Shown: piece by piece, positions 7,129 to 13,557 of the stretch
Numbering within the stretch: position 1 is the first letter of the stretch
How the letters are laid out: each line of letters opens with the position of its first letter
NCBI GenBank assembly: GCA_937876375.1
Contig: CALEHY010000006.1
Coordinates: 1 to 64,000 of the forward strand
DNA length: 64,000 bases
Direction: 5' to 3'
Source: an uncultured Clostridia bacterium
GTDB taxonomy: Bacteria > Bacillota > Clostridia > Oscillospirales > Acutalibacteraceae
Notes under the pieces: model-generated
Told to the model about the DNA's origin: nothing
The model's database searches: none
Seen by the model: the letters and a program-made list of their open reading frames with translations, nothing else
Made by a program: the position numbers and the translations under genes

Positions 7129-8460
7129 ATGAATAAGAAGCCTAATGTAATCATTATCATGACAGATGACCAAGGATACGGCGATTTGAGCTGTATGGGT
7201 ACAACTGATTTTAAAACACCAAATATTGACAGTCTATGTGACGATGGAATACGATTTTCATCAATGTATTCTGGCTCACCAGTATGCTCACCATCAAGAG
7301 CGTGCCTTTTGACTGGTAGATACCCAGCTAACGCTGGTGTAAGAGCTATTCTAGCTGGACACAGACGAGCATCTGGTCTAACTCCAGAGGTGCCAACCAT
7401 TGCCACTGCGCTAAAAAATCTTGGCTACGCTACTGGTATATCTGGCAAGTGGCACTTGGGTCTAAAGGATGAATGCAGACCAAACAGCAACGGATTTGAC
7501 GAGTTCAACGGATTTCTTGCTGGCTGCCTAGATTACTATTCACACATATTCTACTATGGTATGGCTGACGGTGGAAAGAACCCAACCCACGACCTATGGG
7601 AGAACGAAAAAGAGGTATGGGACAATGGCGAATACCTAACAGAGCGCATTACACAAAAGGGTGTAGAATTCATCGACAAGCACAAGGATGAGCCATTTAT
7701 GCTGTATCTTGCATACAACGCTCCTCACTACCCTATGCATGCCCCAGACAAATACATCAAGAGATTTTCATATCTAGCACCGGACAGAATGATTATGGCT
7801 GCAATGATTGCTGCCGTTGATGATGGTATCGGTGAAATCAAGCAAAAGCTGATTGATGAGGATTTGCTAGACAACACAATCATATATTTCCAATCTGACA
7901 ACGGTCCATCAAGAGAATCACGAAACTGGCTAGATGGCAATGAGGACTTTTACTACGGTGGCACAAGCGGTATCTTCACTGGTCACAAATTCAGTCTTTT
8001 TGAGGGCGGTATCAGAATACCAGCGATACTAAGCTGGAAGGGTCATATTGGCAAAAAGGTTGTTGACACTCCTCATATTGCATGTGACATATTCCCTACT
8101 ATCCTAGAGGCTTGTGGTGGCGATACGGAAGACTACTACAGCGATGGCATCAGCCTAATGCCACTAGTCGAGGACAAGGACGACCCACAGCACGAATATC
8201 TGTTCTGGGAGATGGAGGGACAGACAGCCTGCAGATATGGCAAATACAAGCTAGTCATCAACGGACAGCTAGTAGAATTCGACAAGCCAAGAGCAGAGCT
8301 ATTCTTATCTGATTTGGAGAACGATCCTGGCGAAAAGCACAATCTTGCTGACGAAATGCCAGAGCTGTGCGAACAGATGAAAAAGGCTGCACTAGAATGG
8401 CGTGCTGGAGTAGAAAAAACCTGGGATGAAAAGTTCGCAAAGAATTATATCTTAACCTAA
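7129..8460 (+). CDS. Sulfatase, cysteine type
   Basis: An alkaline-phosphatase-fold sulfatase of 443 residues that hydrolyses sulfate esters. The metal-binding N-terminal motif MTDDQGYGDLSCMG is at about residues 10-23. The catalytic motif CSPSR (about 49-53, within SPVCSPSRACLLTGRYP) carries the cysteine that must be oxidised to formylglycine. GKWHLG and the QSDNGP metal site are also present. No signal peptide is seen, so it is predicted to be cytoplasmic, unlike many glycan-desulfating enzymes of Bacteroides. No anaerobic sulfatase-maturing radical SAM enzyme lies in the window. The start is the ATG at 7129, 6 bases after AGGAGGG; an in-frame TTG two codons earlier is too close to that site. 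The substrate is unknown; host or dietary sulfated compounds are plausible. Confidence 0.88.
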   Translation: MNKKPNVIIIMTDDQGYGDLSCMGTTDFKTPNIDSLCDDGIRFSSMYSGSPVCSPSRACLLTGRYPANAGVRAILAGHRRASGLTPEVPTIATALKNLGYATGISGKWHLGLKDECRPNSNGFDEFNGFLAGCLDYYSHIFYYGMADGGKNPTHDLWENEKEVWDNGEYLTERITQKGVEFIDKHKDEPFMLYLAYNAPHYPMHAPDKYIKRFSYLAPDRMIMAAMIAAVDDGIGEIKQKLIDEDLLDNTIIYFQSDNGPSRESRNWLDGNEDFYYGGTSGIFTGHKFSLFEGGIRIPAILSWKGHIGKKVVDTPHIACDIFPTILEACGGDTEDYYSDGISLMPLVEDKDDPQHEYLFWEMEGQTACRYGKYKLVINGQLVEFDKPRAELFLSDLENDPGEKHNLADEMPELCEQMKKAALEWRAGVEKTWDEKFAKNYILT

Positions 8461-8467
8461 TAATTAT

Positions 8468-8497
8468 GAGCAGATAGTGTCGACTATCTGCTCTTTT
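8468..8497 (+). terminator. Terminator of the sulfatase gene
   Basis: A perfect 11-bp stem (GAGCAGATAGT / ACTATCTGCTC) with loop GTCG is followed by TTTT. Confidence 0.75.
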
Positions 8498-8577
8498 GCT
8501 AGAAGGTATTGAAAATATACTAAAAAAATAATATAATCTAAATACATTAATAAAACTTTGCTAAAAAAGGAAATAAT

Positions 8578-9201
8578 ATGGTGAAAAATGTAATGAAGGA
8601 ATTCCTATTAGCTATTCTAGCAGGTGCTGCGATAGCAATAGGTGGAACTGTTTTTTTATCCCTATGCGACCAAGGTATTATCGCAAAGATAATTGGATCA
8701 GTAATGTTCGCTGTAGGACTATATGCAATAGTGCTAAATGGTCTGTTCCTATACACAGGCAAAATAGGTTATGTAGTCAACGAAAAGCCAAAATATATAG
8801 TTACTCTGCTAACAACCTGGCTAGGTAACTTGGCTGGCACATTTATCTCTGCTAGGCTGATACTGCTAACAAAATTTGGTGCTCCATTAAGGGACGCAGC
8901 ACACAGCTTGTGTGAGGGCAAAATCAGTCAAACAGTCGCTGGAGCATTTGTTCTTGCAATCTTCTGTGGAATGCTAATGTTCATTGCTGTTGATGGCTAC
9001 AAGCAAAGCAAAAATCCACTTATTTTGCTACTATGTGTGAGCGTGTTCATACTATGTGGATTTGAGCACTGTGTTGCTAATATGTTCTATTTTTCAATAG
9101 GCGAAGCATGGAGTGTTAAGGCACTAGGCTACCTAATCATCATGACTGCTGGTAACTCTGTTGGTGGAATACTAATCCCACTAGTTAAGAAAATAAAATA
9201 A
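8578..9201 (+). CDS. Formate/nitrite transporter family channel, short form
   Basis: A membrane protein of 207 residues with six hydrophobic segments, matching the FNT family (FocA/NirC/HSC), which are pentameric channels for small monovalent anions. The C half has the conserved EHCVANMFYF segment with the central pore histidine and the GNSVGGILIP motif. Usual family members are 250-280 residues; this one lacks most of the N-terminal extension but keeps all six helices. The start ATG at 8578 follows AAGGAA. It stands alone between terminators, so the substrate (formate, nitrite, hydrosulfide) cannot be fixed by context; in an organism that oxidises pyruvate via PFOR, formate or hydrosulfide are reasonable guesses. 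Confidence 0.82.
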   Translation: MVKNVMKEFLLAILAGAAIAIGGTVFLSLCDQGIIAKIIGSVMFAVGLYAIVLNGLFLYTGKIGYVVNEKPKYIVTLLTTWLGNLAGTFISARLILLTKFGAPLRDAAHSLCEGKISQTVAGAFVLAIFCGMLMFIAVDGYKQSKNPLILLLCVSVFILCGFEHCVANMFYFSIGEAWSVKALGYLIIMTAGNSVGGILIPLVKKIK

Positions 9202-9240
9202 AAAGAAAATTCCCTATCAAACGATAGAGAATAATAGATG

Positions 9241-9269
9241 TTGACAAATATAAAATAATTGCATATAAT
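9241..9269 (+). promoter_or_regulatory. Consensus promoter of the antisense RNA
   Basis: A full-consensus sigma-A promoter: TTGACA at 9241-9246, 17 bases, TATAAT at 9264-9269. No protein gene follows on this strand for 3 kb, so it must drive a non-coding transcript, which runs head-on into the small toxin-like gene. Confidence 0.8.
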
Positions 9270-9275
9270 ATAAAT

Positions 9276-9368
9276 GAACAAGGAGCTGTCCGATAGACGG
9301 AAGTCCTAATTGTTTGTGATTAAATAACCACCCACGTTTTTAGAAGGACATTGGGCGGTTATTTTTTT
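9276..9368 (+). ncRNA. Predicted antisense (antitoxin-like) RNA, about 93 bases
   Basis: Predicted from the consensus promoter at 9241-9269 to a terminator with arms AATAACCACCCA and TGGGCGGTTATT (9325-9362) and seven T. The 5' part folds into a hairpin: AGGA..TCCG / CGGA..TCCT. The 3' end overlaps the stop and 3' end of the opposite 21-codon hydrophobic gene, so the two RNAs are complementary at their 3' ends. This is the arrangement of known convergent type I toxin-antitoxin pairs such as txpA/RatA and bsrG/SR4. No such sequence is known to me by name. Confidence 0.6.
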
Positions 9369-9424
9369 ATAGCTAAAATCATAGCGACTATAAGTACAAG
9401 TGTAATTATTGTAGCATACTCCAT
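9359..9424 (-). CDS. 21-residue hydrophobic peptide, candidate type I toxin
   Basis: A tiny open frame: Met-Glu-Tyr, then a single hydrophobic helix (ATIITLVLIVAMILAI) and a Lys-Lys end. This is the shape of membrane-acting type I toxins and of the 'putative holin-like toxin' family, though shorter. AGGGGGTGAT lies 4-13 bases before the ATG. The frame is open for 58 codons upstream, but a consensus promoter (9524-9552) lies inside that extension, so the short start is the one used. The ribosome site is paired in a leader hairpin (9432-9478), and an opposing RNA overlaps the 3' end. Predicted role: a growth-inhibiting membrane peptide held off by the antisense RNA. Confidence 0.6.
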   Translation of the reverse strand: MEYATIITLVLIVAMILAIKK

Positions 9425-9431
9425 AGCATCA

Positions 9432-9478
9432 CCCCCTAACATATAAATTAGAGGGAATCGCCCTCTGTATGTTAGAGG
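9432..9478 (-). promoter_or_regulatory. Leader hairpin that hides the ribosome binding site
   Basis: In the minus-strand mRNA CCTCTAACATA pairs with TATGTTAGGGG (11 bp, one G-U), which contains the Shine-Dalgarno. The loop between holds a second stem, AGAGGG / CCCTCT. Sequestering of the start site by the 5' leader is typical of type I toxin mRNAs, which need processing to be translated. Confidence 0.6.
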
Positions 9479-9523
9479 ACTGCCGCCTACCGTATTTCGA
9501 GACAAATCTCCTTGCCCAAAAGT

Positions 9524-9552
9524 ATTATATATTATGCATAAAATAATGTCAA
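9524..9552 (-). promoter_or_regulatory. Consensus promoter of the toxin-like gene
   Basis: On the minus strand TTGACA (9547-9552), 17 bases, TATAAT (9524-9529): a perfect match. The transcript would start near 9517, leaving a leader of about 93 bases before the 21-codon frame. Confidence 0.75.
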
Positions 9553-9601
9553 ATAATAAATCAAGGGTTGTCGTATTATTATAGATATATGCAATCATAA
9601 G

Positions 9602-9712
9602 GGCGGATAATATCCGCCTCTACGAAAACGCTGATTATTAGGACAATCGTAGGGGAAGATATCATCTTCCCATCAATATAATAGGTGTGGGTGCGGGTGT
9701 CCAGTGGACACC
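9602..9712. repeat. Cluster of three short palindromes
   Basis: Three palindromes of 17-19 bases lie at 9602-9618 (GGCGGATA/TATCCGCC), 9653-9671 (GGGAAGAT/ATCTTCCC) and 9696-9712 (GGTGTCCA/TGGACACC). All have 8-bp arms beginning GG and ending CC, but the arm sequences differ, so the shape rather than the sequence is kept. The first two are joined head to head by CTACGA..TCGTAG. A similar palindrome, GGGCAGAT/ATCTGCCC, lies at 22625-22644. I take these as an interspersed palindrome family of the genome. The rest of 9425-9809 holds the toxin leader and promoter, and AT-rich sequence AATTCTCAATTTTAAATTC near 9768. Confidence 0.65.
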
Positions 9713-9809
9713 TCTGCGAAACAGAAGCACCGACCGAGGCGGGAGCCGAGACAGCCCACCCGAAATTCTCAATTTTAAATTCTTAATTAAAATGTTGTCA
9801 CAACCTCAT

Positions 9810-10013
9810 TTAGCCAAGATACTTATATCCAGCCTCTGTTACTACTGACTGGGCAGTGGCATCATCAAGATCTGCATTAAGTGTTAGTGTAACTGTTCCC
9901 TCTGTGTGAGATGCTACAGCTTCATCAACCTGTGCTAGCTTTTCGAATGCTGATTTTACATGAGCCTCACAATGAGGACACATCATACCTTCTACCTTAA
10001 TTACCTTTGTCAT
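9810..10013 (-). CDS. Candidate internal start giving a free CopZ-like copper chaperone
   Basis: Within the copA frame, AAAGGAG lies 9 bases before the ATG at codon 758. Starting there would give a 67-residue HMA protein (MTKVIKVEGMMCPHC...), the normal length and start of a CopZ chaperone. An alternative ATG two codons earlier is less well spaced. The ribosome would make both a long ATPase and a short chaperone from one frame. Escherichia coli makes a chaperone from the N-terminal part of copA by frameshifting, so dual products from copA have a precedent, though by a different route. Confidence 0.45.
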   Translation of the reverse strand: MTKVIKVEGMMCPHCEAHVKSAFEKLAQVDEAVASHTEGTVTLTLNADLDDATAQSVVTEAGYKYLG

Positions 10014-12284
10014 AATCATTTTCTCCTTTATATTTATCTCGACAGGGCATCTTGCTCTGTCCTTTTTTGATGAATGAATTTTTACAAGATTTAGTCTTAG
10101 CGCATTTGTCACAACACAGAAGCTAGACAAGCTCATTGCTGCAGCACCAAACATTGGGCTGAGAGTCCAACCAAATATTGGTATCCATACACCAGCAGCA
10201 AGTGGTATGCCAATAATGTTATATATAAATGCCCAGAACAGATTTTCGTGAATATTAGTCAATGTATTTCGTGAGAGCCTAATAGCTGAAGGAACGTCAC
10301 TTAATTTGCTATTCATTAGCACAATATCAGCAGCGTCGATAGCAATATCAGTGCCAGCATTGATTGCGATACCGATATTAGCTCTAGTCAAAGCAGGCGC
10401 ATCATTTATGCCATCGCCCACCATTGCCACCTTGCCATATTGCATCAACTCTCGAACAACACTCTCCTTGCCATCTGGTAGAACGTCTGCAATGACCATA
10501 TCAACACCAGTTTGACGACCAATAGCATCTGCTGTTCGTTTGTTATCACCAGTCAGCATAACGACCTTGATGCCCATATTCTGTAGCTCAGATATGGCTT
10601 GTGGACTATCTTCCTTGATGACGTCTGCAACAGCGATTATACCTAACAGCTTGTCACCAAGTGCAAAAAGAAGTGGTGTCTTGCCATCATTGGCAAAATT
10701 ACTAGCGATAGTGCTTGCATCACTATCAACACTGATAATAGATGAAACATATTTCACACTACCAGCAACGGCGTTTTGATTGACGATATTAGCTGTAATA
10801 CCATTACCGACAACAGCGTTAAAATCAGTTATCTCAATTTCGTCAATACTATTCTGCTGTGCATAGTCAACAATCGCTCTAGCAAGTGGGTGTTCGCTAT
10901 GCTTTTCAAGTGAATAAGCGACTGGCAGTAGCATATCATCAAAGGCTACAATATCAGTCACCTTTGGTGTGCCTTGTGTAATTGTGCCAGTCTTATCTAG
11001 TGCAACAATCTGTATTCTGCCAGTTTCCTCGAGTGACGCTGCAGTCTTGAACAGAATACCATTCTTTGCTCCTACACCATTGCCCACCATAACAGCAACT
11101 GGTGTTGCCAAGCCTAACGCACAAGGACAGCTGATTACTAGAACGGATATCGCCCTAGACAACGAATATGAGAACGCTTCACCCACAATAAGCCATACCA
11201 CAAATGTCACAATGCTAATAACAATTACAGTCGGTACGAACACACCGGACACCTTGTCAGCAATCTTCGCAATAGGTGCCTTTGTAGCACTAGCATCAGA
11301 CACCATTCTTATAATCTGTGACAGTGTTGTGTCCTCTCCAACCCTAGTAGCACGGCATTTTAGATATCCAGACTGGTTAATTGTTGCAGCAGATATCTTA
11401 TCACCAGCTGTCTTGTCGACTGGTATGCTTTCACCAGTCAAGGCTGACTCGTCAACAGCACTCACCCCATCAATGACTACGCCATCTACTGGTATACTAT
11501 CACCAGGCTTAACGATAAATGTATCACCAATAGCCACTTGGTCTATAGGTACGACAATCTCGTCATCTCCCCTAATGACAGTAGCAACCTTTGGTGCAAG
11601 GGACATAAGCCCCTTTAGTGCATCAGTCGTTCTGCCCTTTGAATACGCTTCAAGCGTTTTGCCAACAGTGATGAGTGTCAATATCATAGCAGCAGACTCA
11701 AAATACAAATTATGCATCAAATGCATTGCTTGTTGCTTATCAGCATTTGTCATCAGCACTAGCACAACTGTGCTATACACGAACGACGCCCCACTACCAA
11801 GTGCAACAAGTGTATCCATATTAGGTGCTCTGTGGATAGCACCCTTGAAACCACTGACGAAGAATTTTTGATTAATAACCATAATGATGATAGCAAATAT
11901 CATTTGCACCATACCAATAGCAATATGATTATGCTCAAAGAATGATGGTAGCCACCACCCCCACATTGTATGTCCCATCGATACATACATTAGTGGAATA
12001 AGAAATACTACTGACGCTACAAGTCGTTTTAGCAATTTCTTCGTTTCGTTATAATCTAGTGTGTTATCATTCTGTGCCCTGGTGTCGCCCTTTAGTGACG
12101 CACCATAGCCAGCATTAACAACAGCAGATATTATTTCATCAGATGATGCTGTGCCCTCAACATTCATAGAGTTAGTGAGCAGATTAACAGAGCAAAGAGT
12201 AACACCCTCTACCCCACTGACAGCCTTTTCTACCCTAGCAGAGCAAGCAGCACAGCTCATTCCAGTAACATTATACTGTGTCAA
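9810..12284 (-). CDS. copA: Copper-exporting P1B-type ATPase with an extra C-terminal metal-binding domain
   Basis: An 824-residue heavy-metal P-type ATPase that pumps Cu(I) out of the cytoplasm. It has an N-terminal HMA domain with Cys11 and Cys14 (GMSCAAC), eight membrane helices, the actuator motif TGES at about 283-286, the copper-selective CPC at 386-388, the phosphorylated aspartate D430 in DKTGT, SEHPLA in the nucleotide domain and GDGINDAP. The usual ATPase ends at about residue 730. Here the frame runs on through a charged linker into a second HMA domain (from about 758, GMMCPHC, Cys769/Cys772) that looks like a complete CopZ chaperone. The linker contains a ribosome site and what looks like a decayed terminator hairpin, so this is probably a fusion of copA and copZ. 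It is downstream of csoR by 12 bases. Confidence 0.92.
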   Translation of the reverse strand: MTQYNVTGMSCAACSARVEKAVSGVEGVTLCSVNLLTNSMNVEGTASSDEIISAVVNAGYGASLKGDTRAQNDNTLDYNETKKLLKRLVASVVFLIPLMYVSMGHTMWGWWLPSFFEHNHIAIGMVQMIFAIIIMVINQKFFVSGFKGAIHRAPNMDTLVALGSGASFVYSTVVLVLMTNADKQQAMHLMHNLYFESAAMILTLITVGKTLEAYSKGRTTDALKGLMSLAPKVATVIRGDDEIVVPIDQVAIGDTFIVKPGDSIPVDGVVIDGVSAVDESALTGESIPVDKTAGDKISAATINQSGYLKCRATRVGEDTTLSQIIRMVSDASATKAPIAKIADKVSGVFVPTVIVISIVTFVVWLIVGEAFSYSLSRAISVLVISCPCALGLATPVAVMVGNGVGAKNGILFKTAASLEETGRIQIVALDKTGTITQGTPKVTDIVAFDDMLLPVAYSLEKHSEHPLARAIVDYAQQNSIDEIEITDFNAVVGNGITANIVNQNAVAGSVKYVSSIISVDSDASTIASNFANDGKTPLLFALGDKLLGIIAVADVIKEDSPQAISELQNMGIKVVMLTGDNKRTADAIGRQTGVDMVIADVLPDGKESVVRELMQYGKVAMVGDGINDAPALTRANIGIAINAGTDIAIDAADIVLMNSKLSDVPSAIRLSRNTLTNIHENLFWAFIYNIIGIPLAAGVWIPIFGWTLSPMFGAAAMSLSSFCVVTNALRLNLVKIHSSKKDRARCPVEINIKEKMIMTKVIKVEGMMCPHCEAHVKSAFEKLAQVDEAVASHTEGTVTLTLNADLDDATAQSVVTEAGYKYLG

Positions 12285-12296
12285 AATATTACCTCT

Positions 12297-12605
12297 TTAT
12301 TTCATTAATTTCTTCAATGTATCGAGCAAATCATCAACCGTTTCTGTCTTGCCAGCGACAATATCGTCAGCAACACAGGTCTTGATATGATTAGACAAAA
12401 GCTCACGATTAAATGCATTAAGCGCTGCTGTGATAGCAGACACTTGAGTGATAATATCGGTGCAATATGCGTCCTTTTCGACCATACCCTTGATGCCACG
12501 AATTTGACCCTCGATACGATTCAAGCGATTCATCAAAGCCTTATATTCATCATCAGTACGATGCTTTGTCTTGTGGCAACAGCACTCCATTTTCTTATCT
12601 TCCAT
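12297..12605 (-). CDS. csoR: Copper-sensing repressor CsoR
   Basis: A 102-residue all-helical DUF156/CsoR-family repressor. The Cu(I) ligands are in the expected C-H-C pattern: Cys48 (DAYCTD), His73 and Cys77 (NHIKTC). RLNRIEGQIRGIKGMV is the family signature in the first helices. The extra Cys-rich N terminus (ECCCHKTKH) is seen in some Clostridia members and may also bind metal. Copper binding releases the repressor from DNA. It is first in the operon with copA and its own promoter carries the palindromic operator, so control is autoregulatory. TAAGGAGAG lies 6 bases before the ATG. Confidence 0.93.
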   Translation of the reverse strand: MEDKKMECCCHKTKHRTDDEYKALMNRLNRIEGQIRGIKGMVEKDAYCTDIITQVSAITAALNAFNRELLSNHIKTCVADDIVAGKTETVDDLLDTLKKLMK

Positions 12606-12616
12606 AGCTCTCTCCT

Positions 12617-12635
12617 TATACCCCTATGGGGTATA
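12617..12635 (-). promoter_or_regulatory. CsoR operator
   Basis: The 19-base palindrome TATACCCCTATGGGGTATA matches the known CsoR-type site (an A/T-flanked ACCCC..GGGGT core). It overlaps the predicted start of transcription just below the -10 element, a position suited to repression of csoR-copA. Confidence 0.85.
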
Positions 12636-12638
12636 TTT

Positions 12639-12667
12639 AATATACTATAATCCAGTAAAATTGTCAA
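12639..12667 (-). promoter_or_regulatory. Promoter of csoR-copA
   Basis: On the minus strand TTGACA (12662-12667), 17 bases, TATATT (12639-12644). The CsoR operator follows directly downstream. Confidence 0.75.
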
Positions 12668-12698
12668 CAGGCAAATTATTTACAAATATACAAAAATG

Positions 12699-12727
12699 TT
12701 GAGTTTTTAATAAAAATATGGTATAAT
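12699..12727 (+). promoter_or_regulatory. Promoter of the membrane protein/acyltransferase pair
   Basis: TTGAGT (12699-12704), 17 bases, TATAAT (12722-12727), with the ATG at 12751. It is divergent from the csoR promoter. Confidence 0.65.
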
Positions 12728-12750
12728 ACAAGAAATGAAAGGAGCATTGT

Positions 12751-13557
12751 ATGGAAAAATTTTACAGATACATAGAGCAAGCTCTACCTAACAATCCACA
12801 CGACCCTGTTCTATACAAATTCAAAAAAAACACGCTTGATGAAATGATTGAGCGTGCCAATGATTTGACCTCAAAGGGCCTAAAGGACGAAAGGGTTATA
12901 GAAGATTTAATCATCGATGAAAACGCTGATATACTAGATAGATATACCGAATATGCTGGCAAAAGCAAGCTAAAGAAAAAGAGAAAGAATATGCTAATCG
13001 GCAATATTCTTGGATCGCTAGTATACATTTTCATACTAATAATAGTATTTCTCGGTATTGGTATGTCAACTCATATTTGGCATCCAACCTGGGTAATCGT
13101 CGTTGATGGTATACTACTTTGGACCTCATATATACTTGTTCTCATCATCAATCGTGTTATGCAGATGAAGAGAATATTCCACTTTATAGCACGAATACTG
13201 CTTGCTATAAGCGTAGTTGTGCTGTTCGTTGCATTGTTTATCTTTATGATGGCTGTAGTGGGTATTCCACACGCATGGGTAATGGTATTTGCAGGACTGT
13301 TCTGTATGTTCTTAACAGATGGTGTGTTTGCAATAATGACAAAGCAGAAGCTTGCTATCATCGCTTGGCTGACATATATTCCTGCCATGAGCGCTATGCT
13401 ATATGTTATTCTTGGTGGGCTTGGCATCATTAGCTGGACAACTGGCTGGATAATGATACCACTGTCACTACTTATCGATGGAATAATTATGTTCATCGCA
13501 TACAAGATTAATACAAATTACAAGGAGGAGGTTGTTGACGAATGGCACGAAAGCTAA
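12751..13557 (+). CDS. Multi-pass membrane protein with N-terminal helical prefix domain
   Basis: A 268-residue protein. Residues 1-75 form a soluble, charged helical domain similar in layout to the 'permease prefix' or DUF1700/HAAS domains found before many Firmicutes membrane proteins. This is followed by about six or seven hydrophobic segments (starting at about 82, 111, 140, 168, 195 and 230). The function is unknown. AAAGGAG lies 7 bases before the ATG. The 3' end overlaps the next gene by 16 bases, and the ribosome site of that gene (AAGGAGGAGG) lies inside this one, so the two are translationally coupled and probably act together. Confidence 0.75.
   Translation: MEKFYRYIEQALPNNPHDPVLYKFKKNTLDEMIERANDLTSKGLKDERVIEDLIIDENADILDRYTEYAGKSKLKKKRKNMLIGNILGSLVYIFILIIVFLGIGMSTHIWHPTWVIVVDGILLWTSYILVLIINRVMQMKRIFHFIARILLAISVVVLFVALFIFMMAVVGIPHAWVMVFAGLFCMFLTDGVFAIMTKQKLAIIAWLTYIPAMSAMLYVILGGLGIISWTTGWIMIPLSLLIDGIIMFIAYKINTNYKEEVVDEWHES

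Noticed and set aside
9425..9598. Long form (79 codons) of the toxin-like frame
   Set aside because: A perfect promoter lies inside this extension and the only good ribosome site is before the internal ATG at 9424, so the 21-codon form is preferred.
10969..11871. Plus-strand open frame of 300 codons inside copA
   Set aside because: It lies fully antisense to the well-conserved ATPase, has low-complexity Ser/Thr/Ala composition and no ribosome site; an artefact of codon use on the other strand.
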